64,000 nt of DNA from Dichetophora obliterata (GCA_963920525.1 OY986437.1:28935063-28999062), one strand, 5' to 3'. Shown: positions 11,288 to 23,240, counted from the first letter of the stretch. The notes: generated from the letters alone by a model not told the origin. Numbers and translations: made by a program.

Positions 11288-13996
11288 GTTTAGCTCAATG
11301 TGGGTTAGGTTCAGGCTTCGCTCTCACATGCTGCATTTTTATTTTATTTATAGAAGCCCGAATCTAGGGAGAGAGCCCACTTTTAACAAACTGGACTCTC
11401 TCTCTCTGATTCGATTACGCATATTTTGGGGTTGTTTCCTGACAGTGAGATCGTTGTAGCAGGCGATTTCAATGTCCACAACCCGGCTTGGTTACGTCAC
11501 TCGGGCCCATTGAAACCTGTTGGGCAATATGTTGAGCTATTTGCTGAATCGAACCAATTGATTCAACTAGTGAAGGAACCCACTTTTTTTCCTCAAAGTG
11601 ATATGCATAGCCATAATACCCTTGACCTTTTTCTGACTTCACATCATGAAAAATATGATGTGAGTGTCAACGCACCTCTTGGTAACTCGGACCATTGTAC
11701 CATCTCCGCTGTTTTTCCATATTCTAACCCCTACACCTCTACGCCTAAAGCCCCGAAGAGGACTGCATGGTTTTATGGAAGGGCAAATTGGACTGCGTTA
11801 AATAATTTTTATCGCAACTTCAATTGGAAATTATGTTTCGCTGATAGAAATGTGAATGCCGCGGCTGTCATGATACAAGAAATTATTTTATTGGGTATGC
11901 GGTCTTTCATTCCCAATAACATGAGAAGCATTAAACCAAAAGACCACTCATGGTTTAATGAGACTTGCAGGATTGCAGTCAGGTCCAAAGAGGAAGCTTT
12001 TCAGAATTGGCGTTCTAACAAGAATACTGATACTAAAAGACTTCGCATCGAGGCAAGGAATCGCTGTAATGCAATTTTAAAACACGAAAAGTTTCTGCAC
12101 GAAGCTCGCATTCGAGAACAGGTTCTTCTCTGCCCCAAAAGGAGCAAAAATTTTTGGTCATTTGTTAAAAGAGTTAAGAACCAGATATCGTCATCGATTC
12201 CAGCTCTTTTAAAAGATGACCAAATCTTCACTGACTCGGCTGATAAAGCGAACCTATTGGCTAGATTGTTTGCACAAAATTCCACTCTCTCGGATAGCAA
12301 TCAGCCACTGCCCTTTGTTGAGAATTGATCTTCTGCAATGCAGGAGATATACTTTCGAACGAGAGCAGTTTAAAGGGTCCTTTCAAATCTCAACGTAAAC
12401 AAAGCCTCTGGTCCTGATGGCATACCGCCAATTGTGCTTAAAATGTGTGCTTCTTCGCTGGCTCGGCCTTTGCGCAACCTTTTCAACATCTCCTACAGAA
12501 CAGGAATATTTCCATCTTGTTGGAAGGTGGCAAATGTCCAGCCGGTACCTAAAAAGGGTGATGCCACGAACCCTGCAAACTACCGACCCATTACAATATG
12601 CTCTACGCTTTCCAAAGTTATGGAGAGCGTAATAAACTTCAACGTTATGAACTATCTGGAGCACAACCAACTGCTCAGTGACCGTCAATATGGTTTCCGT
12701 AGGGCTCGCTCTACTGGTGATCTTATGGTGTTCTTAACCGAGGAATGGAATAAATGCGTTCACTTTTTCGGCGAGAGCAGGGTTGTTGCTCTGGATATTT
12801 CAAAAGCGTTCGACCGAGTGTGGCATAAAGTGCTCGTGTCAAAACTTGCTGCATATGGTTTTGGTGGTGATTTTGCTTGATGGATCACGTGTTTTCTCAA
12901 GGACAGAAAGATTCGAGTCGTAGTTGACGGTATTTCGTCAGAGAAGCATGCCATCAACACAGGAGTACCGCAGGGTTCAGTTCTATCGCCCACCTTGTTT
13001 CTGGTTTTTATCAACGACCTTCTGTTGTTAACGCATAACCCAATACATTCGTTTGCGGACGACAGCAGCATTTGTCATTCATATTCATTTAAAAAACGCC
13101 CAAGCTCTATGGAGATTGAGAGAAAAACGCAAACTATGAATGACACACTCCTTAATGATCTACAAAAAATCTCCGAGTGTGGTCTTGCTAATAGAGTAGA
13201 GTTCAATGCAAGCAAGACCCAGTGTTGTCTGTTAACCCACAAGCGAGTGAATTGCCCTTTAGCTCCTTTCAGTATGAATGGTGTGGATCTTGTGGAATCA
13301 GCCGCTCTTGACGTTCGGGGCATATCGATCCAATCTGATCTTCGTTGGAATGATCATATTTTCGATGTGTCGAAAGAAGCGGGCAAGTGCCTAGGTTTTC
13401 TAAAACGGTGCAAAAAATATTTCACTTCAGCTGATCTTCGCATGAACTACACCTCATATATTAGGTCGAAAATGGAGTACAATTCGCACATTTGGGCAGG
13501 GGCTTCAATATCTTATTTGGAGCTTCTGGAACGAATTCAACGTCGTGCGATATATTTGATAGGAGACGAAAGTATTTCATCCTCTCTCAACTCTCTTGAG
13601 CATCGACGTAATGTAGGTTGCCTAAGCCTTATGTATAGGTATTACCATGGGAAGTGTTCAAGGGAGATACATGGCCTGACGCCACCAGCTCGTGTGTTTC
13701 CCCGGTCCACTCGGGCAGCTGTCCAAGCCCACCCCTTTACCATTGCATCGATGCCTAATAGAACCTCGCATTACCGCGATAATTCGTTCTTTAGTCGCGC
13801 GGTTAAGTTGTGGAATAGTCTCCCTGCGAGCGTGTTTCCCGGCAGTTTTGAGCTGTGCAAATTCAAAACAAATCTTCACCGACACTACTCCATCTATCCA
13901 CCCTCCAACTAACTATCACCCATCTTCCGAATAAACACAATGCTTACGCATTTATAGGGGGCATCCCCTGAGCGTTGGTTCAGTCTAAAACAAAAA

Positions 13997-14351
13997 AAAA
14001 TAATTTTAAATTACTTTTCACATTGATTCTTGGTCACATTTGTTAATTTATTTATATATATTATTAAATTGGAAATCTTATTACTATAAATTTTTTTTTA
14101 TTATGATCGTAAATATATTAATTTCGCCATGAATATAAAACCTTTAAGGCCGGAGCGTTTATTTTATAAAAGTCCGATTATATAAGCGCCGATTTTAAAG
14201 GTTTTATATTCATGGAGAAATTAATACATTTGTGATCATAATACACAATAGAAAAAATGTTTAGGAATAAGATTTCCAATTTAATAATATATATAAATAA
14301 ATTAACAAATTTTACCAAGAATTAATGTAAAAAGTAATTTAAAATAATTTT
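13997..14351. repeat. Near-perfect palindrome, arms of about 150 bp
   Basis: The left arm (13997-14147) and right arm (14194-14351) are inverse copies with about 90% identity. The arms contain TTGTTAATTTATTTATATAT and CCATGAATATAAAACCTTTAA. A loop of about 46 bp contains the only GC-rich patch (GGCCGGAGCG). It directly follows the A-tail of LINE 1. No coding sequence. It could be a foldback MITE or a hairpin-RNA source. Confidence 0.88.
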
Positions 14352-14454
14352 TTACTTTGTAGCTGTTTTGAAGTTGGTTATTTTTTAACATATAAAAAGT
14401 TTTTATTTCTTCCTTTTTAAAGATAACAATTTTCCCATTTTTAACGTTTTTTTC

Positions 14455-15020
14455 GTACCCTAGTGTCAATATTAGCTGAAAAAGGTATTTTTCTTATATT
14501 GCCACGCCCTTTTATCCAGTAACGCCCACTTTCTTGACCGTAAATTTCCATAATTATGCCTACCTCTGTACCTAATTGCAGTATCCTAGTGTCAATATTA
14601 TTCGAGTTATGGCGTTTTCTAATATTGCCACGCCTTTGCCGAACAACGCCCACTTTTTTACCGTAATTTGTAATAATTTTTCCAACCCTTGTACTAATTT
14701 CCAGTACCCTAGTGTCACTATCAAATGAGATATAGTATTTTTCTTATATTGCCACGCCCTTTTGTCCAACAACGCCCACTTTCTTCACAGTAAATTTTTA
14801 TAATTATGCATACCTCTGTACCTAATTTTAGTACCCTAGTGTCAATATTATTCGAGCTACAGCGTTTTTCTAATATTGCCACGCCCTTTATCGAATGTTG
14901 TGTAGTTGTGCCAACCCCTGTATTATATTTCAGTATTCTAGTGTTAATGTTGTTCGATATACAAAGTGTTTCTTATATTGCCACGCCCCGGTATCGAATA
15001 CCGCCCACTTTTTTAGACGG
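14455..15020. repeat. Tandem repeat, about 125-bp unit, 4.5 copies
   Basis: Each unit starts CCTAGTGTCAATATTA (14459, 14586, 14709, 14835, and a decayed 14938), continues with TTGCCACGCCC and CGCCCACTTT, and has a TACCTCTGTACCTAATT-type end. The overlapping small open frames are products of the repeat. Confidence 0.9.
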
Positions 15021-16087
15021 GCACCTCCGCGTCTGCTATCTCTATCTGTTGACAAAAAGACACAGTTTCGATAGTATCGTAAGTATAGACGTAGAATTCC
15101 TTTTTATAGAGTAATAGAGAAAAATTCTGTTTTCTTTTATTTACATTTTTCAAAACTATTTTAAAGCGTTTCATCTTCTAAATAAAAATTATTCAAAAAC
15201 AAACTTGTTATTGCTGTCCTTCTTCAAACTTACCTGATCTAAAAAGCTCACAATTAAATTAACGTAGAATGTTGTTTTGTTTTATAAAAAATTTTCGTCT
15301 GATATTTTTGGTGATGAATTTGTTGTTCTTGTTAATTTGTTTTGTTGGTTAAAACTAAATGTAATTCAAATTTATGTTTAATCAATGGAAATAAATATGG
15401 GTAAACTTGAATTATTTATTTTTCCTGTAGTAAAGAGCATATACATACATGTATATTTTAAAAGTAATTTAAAATTAAAATTTTAGTTAACAAAACAAAT
15501 TTTTAATATTGAAAAATATAATGCATAACATAAATAATTCGAATTTGTTATCGTATTTAAAAAATAAATTGAGTTTTAGTTGAGCTTAGTAACGCATGCG
15601 CAAATTTGCGTAGTAGTATACATACATACTGCTTCTGTAGCTACACGCATCTGTATTCTCTATTATATTTATCTTGCTGAAAATAAACACTCATTTTATT
15701 CGTACTCTAACACATGGCAGAATAACCAGGTAGAGCTGACTTAGAGAGGATGAAGTAGAAAGCAGAGAAAAGCGAGCTAGTTGTCAAGTACAGCTGTTCA
15801 TGTCGAGCAAAAATTAAGAACATCTAAAAAAATTTCAGCTAACTGAACCAACAACAATTACCAAGCAAATCTAAAACAACTACGTACAGAGAAGAGCAAG
15901 ATCACAGCGGTTGAGCAGGGGATGAACCGAATCGTCCACAGAAAATAAACAGAATTTTGCTTACTATGTCCCGCTTTTCACTCGTCACACACAAAAATTC
16001 TCGAGCTTGCGGCGAAACCAAATATTGCTCCGAGAGCAATAATTTTCTTGCTCTGGTAGCAACATCTCTTTATCCCGCTTTTCCCTT
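15021..16087. other. Spacer with a direct-repeat mark
   Basis: AT-rich up to about 15600. The block at 15639-15669 (CTACACGCATCTGTATTCTC) recurs directly at 16851-16881, bracketing about 1.2 kb. No gene recognised; the 68-codon frame at 15957-16163 lies partly in a foldback. Confidence 0.45.
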
Positions 16088-16209
16088 GGCAATAACTGCC
16101 TTTGCCGCAAGCAGTTTGTCGATTATTCGCCCGCATGAGGGGGTTTACGAAAGTCCCCTTTAAACCCGGGTAGTCAACAAACTACTTGCGGCGAAAGCAA
16201 TTATTGCTC
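16088..16209. repeat. Small foldback, 38-bp arms
   Basis: The left arm at 16088-16125 (GCAATAACTGCCTTTGCCGC and onward) is inverse to the right arm at 16171-16209 (ACTTGCGGCGAAAGCAATTA), with a 45-bp loop. A small inverted-repeat element. Confidence 0.7.
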
Positions 16210-16299
16210 AAAGAATTGCCGAGTGAAGAACGGCCCTTTCCAGCGCATGCAGAACCAAAACAACAATATCAGCAGCTAGTAGCAACGTTGCCAGTAATG

Positions 16300-16740
16300 T
16301 TGGAAAAATCCCATTCGTGGTAATTTTTAATTGCCCTTAGGAATTTTTGTTTTTGTGAATTCCTATTAAATTTTTTAATTCAGCGTGGTATTTTTTAATT
16401 GGCGTGGGAATTCAGTGGGGTATTTTTTGAATTTCCGTGGGAGTTTGGTAATATTCTTCTTAAAATTTGTTTTTTCTTTTTTACTAAGCAAAATTTCTTT
16501 GTGGTATTTCTAAATGTTTTTTAAATTATTTGTGCATATGGGACTTATTGTGGAATATTTTAATGCGAATGAGATTTTTGTGGCAATTTCAAATGCATAT
16601 GGAGTTTGTGGTGGTATTTTTAAAACGCGTGGTATTTTTGTGGTAATTTTTAATGATCGTTGGATTTTTTTTTTGATACTATTTTATTGCGGTAGAAACT
16701 TTTTTGTTTTATCTTTACCAAGGTAATTTTTGTTGTATTT
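16300..16740 (+). repeat. Degenerate short repeat, GTGGTATTTTTAAT-like
   Basis: Imperfect units of about 30-40 bp containing GTGG(A/T)ATTTTTAA and GCGTGGG recur across the block. This probably accounts for the 70-codon open frame here. No gene. Confidence 0.45.
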
Positions 16741-17310
16741 AATTTATGTTACTGTCAAAAAGAGAACTTTTTGTCGGAATTATTTTAAATTTTCACTGGC
16801 AACCTTGGCTAGTAGTAGCACATTTTCTTGTAGCCACATACTGGCTCTCTAGCTACATGCATCTGTATTCTCTATTGTATTACAACCCAACAAGCCATGA
16901 ATGTCACTGTTTCAGCTAAACGATACTTAAAACGGCAGCGTCTGATTTGCTGGTATGAAAACGACATGTTTTTGTACTTTTAAGCCGTTATCTTTATAAT
17001 TGTAAAGTACTTTTTTATATTTATCAAAAATCGAATTGAAATTTATGTCATATTCTCTTGATGCGTCGTTTGTTCTTGTCTTTTTTCCCTCTCTTATTCA
17101 CCCGTTCGACAAAAAACTCTGAAATATGCATTGAATCTTGTATTGAAATCAAGGTAGTGCAGTTGAGTTGCCGTTTATTGTTTAGTTTATTGTTGCAACT
17201 TAATAAAAACCATTTTAAGAAAAGGTTTCAATTGTTTAACAACAAATAAAATTAATATACAACTTAAAGATTTCTATGTGACCTTTTTATTTATTATGTT
17301 TATTTTCTAT

Positions 17311-17572
17311 GATTTAAATACAAATTCTAATTGTTTGATAGTTTAAAATCGTTTATTGAGCTTTAGGTCAGGTTAGAACAATTAATTGCTCTAACCAGTT
17401 AATCAATCAGCTAACTAATTAATCAGCAATTGATGTTTTCCTTTTCATATTGAAAATGTTGTTGTTGTTTCTATGGAAAAAATTCGTTAGATCAATGAAT
17501 TGTTCTAAAATGACCTAAAGTTCAATAAACGATTTTAAAGTATCAAACAACTAGAATTTTTATTTAAAATCA
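17311..17572. repeat. Foldback repeat, about 80-bp arms
   Basis: The left arm (about 17313-17397, TTTGATAGTTTAAAATCGTT then GAGCTTTAGGTCA) is inverse to the right arm (about 17490-17570). The terminal AAATACAAATTCTAATTGTT block occurs a further time, inverted, near 17590-17612, so the right side is partly duplicated. Confidence 0.75.
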
Positions 17573-20212
17573 AGAATGATTTAAACTATCAAACATTTAG
17601 AATTTGTATTTAAAGCAGATAAAATCAACATTAATATTCAACTTAATAAATGGAACGCTTATATGAAACACACAATGCGTAGTTTGCTGACATTAAAACG
17701 GTCCTTTTCAGTGCTTTTAAAAATGCACGTCGTTTTCAACTGAACCGATTGGTTATCTGGGAAACGAAATAAAATTTAAGTGACTGATGTGGATTTATAC
17801 ATGTATATTTTACATACATATTAATAAAAACAACAACAACAAGAACAAAAGTAGCACAACAAGTAACAACACGATTACGAACCAAACAAACACACACAAC
17901 AACAACAACAACCATAAAAACAACGTAAGCAGCTTGTGCATTTTTCATACGAATAAACAATGAATTTTTTTTTATTTTTTCTTCATAAATTTTGCTATTT
18001 TATTAGATATTTGTTTTATTACCACTAAAACTGATATTTTGGCATTTTGTTTTTCTTTGTACGATGAATTTTTAGGGCTGTAGGTATACCCCAAAGTGTC
18101 AAATATCACTTTGAAAAAAATCGTGAAAATGACCCCCATACAAACCGCGCTGTAAAATTCTACGTCAAAGTGTTTTTCAAAAATTTATTGACTTATTAAA
18201 TTGCCCTCTTTTTACATCCTTTTTCTTACTTTTCTTGATTCTGATAGTTGCTTAAAACTAAAGCAGATCCAATGTAAGTCCAAAATTACGTCGATATTTG
18301 GCTTTTATATAGACAGTGTGCGTTAACAAGGTTATAATTTACAGCTTTAGGTCAAGTAAGTTGTAAGAGAAGGCAACAACAATGTGCGTTAATATTTATT
18401 CCTAGATCTCTTCATTTAGGCCTAGAAAAATATATGATTACAAAATGGCTTTTCCGTTATTATTCAATTAATTTAGCCCCACTCTAATCGTGTTTCAATA
18501 ATAATGTTATCAGTCAGCCAACCATGTATTATTTTGCCTTCGTATGCATACAAATGTTCCCATCATAAATAGCTTGTGTGGCATCGCTTTACTAGCTATA
18601 AATATTATAGTTCCATTGTTTCACATAATGCTTAACATCATTTCTCATGGGAATTGAATACGAAAGGAATAATTTTGTATATTTTGGGGCTATCTTTGTA
18701 CAGCAGAAATTGTTTTGTGAGCAAATGGGATGGTTTTTATAAATTTGCCAACAATAAATTATTTGGAGGAAGTAATGGTTTTCTTCTGCATCCAGTTACC
18801 TTAGTCTGTTGTGATTAGGACATGTGATGTGGAAAAATGAGAGAGTCTGTGGTGTCTTTGTTCTAATATTCAGACTACATGTTCGAAGCAATATACAATA
18901 TTCTACTGTTGTGTTTTTTTTCATTTTGGACGTTATTGCACAATCGATTGCACAGGGCAGCAGTGATTTTTTTATGATATTCAGTAGATATATCCAGAAA
19001 TTTTAAGTTTATTCAAGTTTATTTAAGCTTATTCAACTGCATATTTGGTTTTTTTGAAATTGTCTCGCGTTATCGAGAAATGGCTTTTTTATTGTTGTTA
19101 GCATTTTTGTGACTTTTTTCACTTAGAATAATAAAGCAACACTTCTGCGAGTTTAGTGAAAAATTTTATTTATTAGTCTTTAATAAATTTCATTATATTT
19201 ATTAAATAACTTTGATACAACATACACTAGCATTATTAAGTTTGGTTACAATTTTTCCCCCATTACAGGGATCTGAAGGGATAAAATGACAGTATTTTAT
19301 AAAGGAAACGTGCTAAATTTTTACATTTGCACTAAATTTAATACTTCTAGTAATTTTTTAATTGTAGCGACAAGTACCCTTATTAATATGCACTTTTCCG
19401 ATAAAATGGGATCAAAATATCTTGACCACGACTAAAAACGAATATTTTTGCGGCGTAACCTAGCGAGAAGAAGATTCATTTAAAACCAATGACCGAAAAT
19501 AATGATTAGTTTTTAAATTTTAATAAAAGAAATCAGCATGCTCTACTTGTTGCAGAACACTTGTGAGTATACCGAATTGTTGCAATTTATATTGCCTTTT
19601 CCAATCATTAATGATTCTTCATTTGTAAGCGATATAAATAAAAATTTTGAATAATTATTACAAACATATTTTTATTTTATTGCTCAAACAAAAAAATATC
19701 AGTTTTTAATTTTTATTTCTTATGATGAAACTGATTTTTATGTTTTTGCTCAGAAATAACAAACGTTTTTTGATTTAATTTTTTTTTTTTTTTGCTCCAA
19801 TTAATTTCCCGAGATATAACAATGGAAAAAAATGTGAAAGTAAATGAAGGAATAAATAATAATTACTAAAATAAAAATAAAAATTATTCCAAGCACACAG
19901 TGAATACACAAACGATGCAATGGGTCCAATAATACCGTGAACGCTCAGTTTTACAAAATGGCGGCGTATAACACAATGATAACTACATACAAAATTCTTT
20001 TGTGCGTCGGAGGCTTAAGGTTCCACGAATATTATAATATACTAGTGTAACGGCCAATTTTGTCCCTTACAAAATTGAGCGTACATACAGCAAAATAACA
20101 TAGTTTGATTTTAATTTAGATATTTATGCACAGCTATTAATAATTAAATTTTAATATTTTTAATTTTCTTTGTTTAACTGATGAAAACCAACCACCCTGT
20201 ACGTGCTTAATA
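17573..20212. other. Spacer with AAC simple repeats only
   Basis: Two (AAC)n runs lie at about 17828-17915. The rest is AT-rich with no gene, RNA or element that I can support. Confidence 0.4.
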
Positions 20213-21499
20213 TTGGGGGTTGGAATTAATTTTAAAGGTTTTTTTCGGTTTTTGAGCATTTATTTAGAAACAACGGTACAATGTATATTATTCAAAGTAT
20301 TGTCCATCGTTAGCTACAACATTTTCCCATCTTTCTGGCAGCATATGGATTCCGCGCCGGAAGAACGATTCGTCTTTTGAGGCAATCCACGAATCGACCC
20401 ATTTTTTGGTATCCTCGTAAGAAGTGAAGCGCTGCTCAGCCAAGCCATGCGTCATCGATCTGAATAGGTGGTAGTCGGAAGGGGCTATGTCTGGGCTATA
20501 AGGCGGGTGGGGTAGCACATCCCAATTCAGCGCCTCCAACGTTTCCTTGACGGTTCTTGCAACATGTGGCCGTGCGTTGTCATGTTGAAAAACCACTTTG
20601 TCGTGTCTTTTGGCATATTCCGGCCGTTTAACCTTTAATGCTCGGCTCAATTGCTTCAATTGTTGTTGGTAGCGTTCCCCAGTGATGGTTTCGTTAGGTT
20701 TTAGCAGCTCATAGTACACGACACCCTTCTGATCCCACCAAATACACAGCATAAGCTTGGCGCCATGAATATTCGGCTTGGCCCTCGATGTTGATGCATG
20801 GCCGGGTGGTCCCCACGATTTTTTTCGCTTAGGATTATCGTAATGGATCCACTTTTCATCGCCAGTGACAATACGATGCAAAAAACTCTTCCTTTTATGC
20901 CGTTGAAGCAGTTGTTCGCACATGCAAAATCGCCGTTCAACGTCTCTCGGCTTCAACTGGTACGGCACCCAATTTCCTTGCTTTTGAATCATTCCCATGG
21001 CCTTCAAGCGTTTGCCGACCGTTGATAAGTCGACTCCCAATGATTCTGACAATTCTTGAAGGGTTTGACACGGGTCTTCATCGAGCAAAGCCTCCAATTC
21101 CTCATCTTCAAACTTTTTCGGCTGGCCCGGACGCTCTTTGTCTTCCGTATCAAAATCACCACTTTTAAACCGACGTAACCAGTACTCACAAGTAGAAATC
21201 GATGGAGCATAGTCCCCGTAAGCCTCAGTAAGCGTGCGTTGTGCTTCAACCGCTTTTTTCTTCAAATGGAAGCACAAAAGTAAACCTTTCCGCAAATTGC
21301 GTTTTGTTGGAACGAAAGTCGACATGTTCACAGAGAAAAAAAATATATGTTGTTTACACTTCAGTGGAATGACACATACTAAAAAATGAAGCTTAGACAA
21401 TGTGTTTTGAAATGAATATAGTCACAGGTGTGCCCGATGCGATCTATTGATAGTTACGCCATCTCTTAGAAAACCTTTAAAACTAATTCCAACCCCCAA
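20213..21499 (-). mobile_element. mariner element, copy 2 (apparently intact)
   Basis: A 1287-bp mariner with about 29-bp inverted ends (TTGGGGGTTGGAATTA) between TA duplications (20211-20212 and 21500-21501). About 99% identical to the copy at 683-1968, with an uninterrupted transposase. Ends, spacing and gene are all of the kind found in mobile copies, though activity cannot be read from sequence alone. Confidence 0.96.
20288..21325 (-). CDS. mariner transposase, intact
   Basis: A 345-residue DD34D transposase that cuts and rejoins the element at TA sites in the nucleus. Residues 1-115 form the paired helix-turn-helix DNA-binding part. WVPYQL (119-124) is the linker motif that precedes the catalytic core. 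The catalytic triad is D156 (TGDEKW), D249 (QHDN) and D284 (APSDYH), with exactly 34 residues between the last two. YSPDIAPSDYH is the mariner signature. An in-frame extension upstream to 21400 exists, but the ATG at 21323-21325 matches copy 1 and the usual length of about 345 aa. No host-like codon interruption is present. Confidence 0.96.
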   Translation of the reverse strand: MSTFVPTKRNLRKGLLLCFHLKKKAVEAQRTLTEAYGDYAPSISTCEYWLRRFKSGDFDTEDKERPGQPKKFEDEELEALLDEDPCQTLQELSESLGVDLSTVGKRLKAMGMIQKQGNWVPYQLKPRDVERRFCMCEQLLQRHKRKSFLHRIVTGDEKWIHYDNPKRKKSWGPPGHASTSRAKPNIHGAKLMLCIWWDQKGVVYYELLKPNETITGERYQQQLKQLSRALKVKRPEYAKRHDKVVFQHDNARPHVARTVKETLEALNWDVLPHPPYSPDIAPSDYHLFRSMTHGLAEQRFTSYEDTKKWVDSWIASKDESFFRRGIHMLPERWENVVANDGQYFE

Positions 21500-21704
21500 T
21501 AAAAAAGTTCACAAAAAGAATTTCAACTATAATAAAATAAGAGACATTTAAATATACAACACATTTTGCTAAATAAATAAAAAAATTTTTATAGCACAGG
21601 GCAACACTGATTTCGCGGCATGGGATTTGGTAGTCAATTTTAGTTTATACATTGATGAAGATTTTAGCCTATTTTTTAGATTATTTCAATTGACTCCGGT
21701 TCTC

Positions 21705-23240
21705 GCGATAAACCGCTATTTTAAAAATTAAGGAGGTTTCATCACAGATTTTAGCATAACTCCAGAACAATTAGTCTGATTTGGTAAAATAAAAAATTCA
21801 AAAATCCGCAGCTAAATTGCCTCCAAGTTACATCTACACTGTTTTTTAATTAGCTAAATAGATTCGGAAATATTGTAAAAGTTATTCTGAAAAAAAAATT
21901 TTATTCAAAATTTAAAATTTTTTATTATTTCATAATTCATATAAATCAAAAACGTCAAAATAGCTCTTTTTTGGATATTAAGTTATAAACATACATATGT
22001 TACAAAGAAAATAAGCCATATTTCATTAAAATCCATTGGAAAGTTTAGCCTTATTTCACATTTAATGGTGTTATCTCATTTTGATAAAAAACTTCTGAAT
22101 AAATACACAGAGGAAAATTCGAGATCTAAATCTATCCAAAAAATCAGCGGAGCTTTTAGCATCAAGATTTAAAAAAAAAGTTGTCTTCAGCCTGGCGTAT
22201 CAGTTTAAACCTATAGGACTATAGAACGAGATTGGCAATACTTTGCAAAGGAGGAGAAAATCGAATACTGTAAGAATTTTCCTGGACTTTTAAATGCAAT
22301 GGGTCTTCATAGATAGCTCAAAAATAAGTTTAAAATGTGTGTTACTACATAATGGCAACAAATTAGCTTCAATTCTGATAGCACATTCAACAAAACTTAA
22401 AGTATAATATCAAAATATCAAACTTATTTTAGAGAAAATTGTATATGTTCAACACCAGTGGTCAGTGTGTGTTGATTTGAAAATGGTTAACTTTTTATTT
22501 GGTCAGCAAGGGTCAGCACAAATTATCCATGTTTTCTTTGTGTATGGGACAGTCGTGCGAAAAATAAACACTATACTAGGAAAGTTCGGCCATTTAGAAC
22601 AAATATGACTGTAGGCATAAATAAAATCGTTTATGATCCATTAATATGTCGAGAAAAAATAATTTTGCCACCACTTCATATAAAACTTGAGCTAAAGAAA
22701 CAGTACGTAAAAGCTTTGGATACGATTGGCGAGTGCTAAAATTATATTTGCCAAGCATTTCCTGGGCAAAGCACGGAAAAATTAAAAGCAGGCATCTTTG
22801 ATGGGCCACAGATCCGAACTTTTATAAACAACAATGATATAACAAAGCACATGACTAAGGTCGAATCAGAAGCATGGGTAAGATTTTTATCAGTAGTCAA
22901 AAACTTTTTGGGCAATCATAAAGCTGCAGAGTATTCTGAAATAGTTTCTAAAAAACTTTTAAATTTTTGGATTTATATTTTAAATGAATTTTAAATTAAT
23001 AAGTGCAACCAAAATACCAAAGAAAATTGTATTTTAAATTTTGCATAAAAAACTGTTTTTTTCAGAAGAACTTTCTGAATATTTCCGAAACTATTCAGCT
23101 AATCAAAAAACATTGTATATGTAACTTGAAGGCAATTTAGCTGCGGGTGTTTGGATTTGTTATTTTACCAAATCAGACTAATTGTTCTAGAGCTATGTTA
23201 AAATCGCCATGACAACGATAAAATAAGCGTTGGTTGGACA
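21705..23240 (+). mobile_element. Decayed element of an uncharacterised DDE-like family, copy A
   Basis: The left flank (about 21709-21905) and right flank (about 23020-23236) are inverse copies. Both contain GAACAATTAGTCTGATTTGG, CAGCTAAATTGCC and GAAATATT blocks, so the inverted ends are about 180-200 bp. The outermost bases are uncertain, but the right end reads CTACCGTGTCC in inverse, similar to the CACCGTGTTAC terminus of the element at 60590. It encloses a fragment of the same protein family. No target duplication identified. Confidence 0.75.
22119..22980 (+). pseudogene. Fragment of an uncharacterised arthropod transposase-like protein
   Basis: Frame-hopping reading gives NLSKKSAELLASRFK (22119), then FIDSSKISLKCVLLHNGN (about 22308) with the first putative acidic residue, CVDLKMVNFLFGQQG (about 22470) with the second, PCFLCVWDSRAKNKHYTRK (about 22527), ILPPLHIKLELKKQYVKAL (about 22660) and IFDGPQIRTFINN (about 22796). 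The protein at 60837-62554 has the same blocks in the same order (NLSRRTAELFASRFK, LFIDAS, CCDLKVV, CFLCTWEGR). N and C termini are missing and there are several frameshifts, so it is dead. Confidence 0.8.

Larger units (their letters stand above)
9145..13912 (+). pseudogene. LINE 1 endonuclease/reverse transcriptase, broken
   Basis: Endonuclease: IDFCNVRGLRANF and ALGETQ before the hAT insertion, then VAGDFNVHN (about 11460) and GNSDHC (about 11685), which carry metal-binding and catalytic residues. Reverse transcriptase: KASGPDGIPP (about 12398), LDISKAFDRVWH (about 12790), GVPQGSVLSPTLF (about 12965) and FADD (about 13052). The tail IQRRAIYLIGD to HRRNVGCL is typical of these LINEs. Removing the hAT copy and one target duplication leaves a 2-base shift, explained by an extra CT in the CT run near 11400. 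Three in-frame stops (12326, 12371, 12878) follow, so it is inactive. Confidence 0.92.
9145..14000 (+). mobile_element. Non-LTR retrotransposon (LINE 1), 5-prime-truncated, interrupted
   Basis: An APE-endonuclease plus reverse-transcriptase LINE with its 3-prime untranslated end and A-rich tail (13990-14000). The 5-prime end is uncertain: recognisable coding starts near 9145 within the endonuclease, and no gag-type first frame is visible. A hAT element (9434-11287) sits inside the endonuclease. The domain set and C-terminal sequence fit the Jockey/CR1-like group of insect LINEs, but the exact clade is not resolved. Confidence 0.9.

Noticed and set aside
20288..21400. 370-residue start for the mariner transposase
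   Set aside because: The extra N-terminal 25 residues are absent from the family and from the equivalent frame of the other copy; the ATG at 21323-21325 fits.
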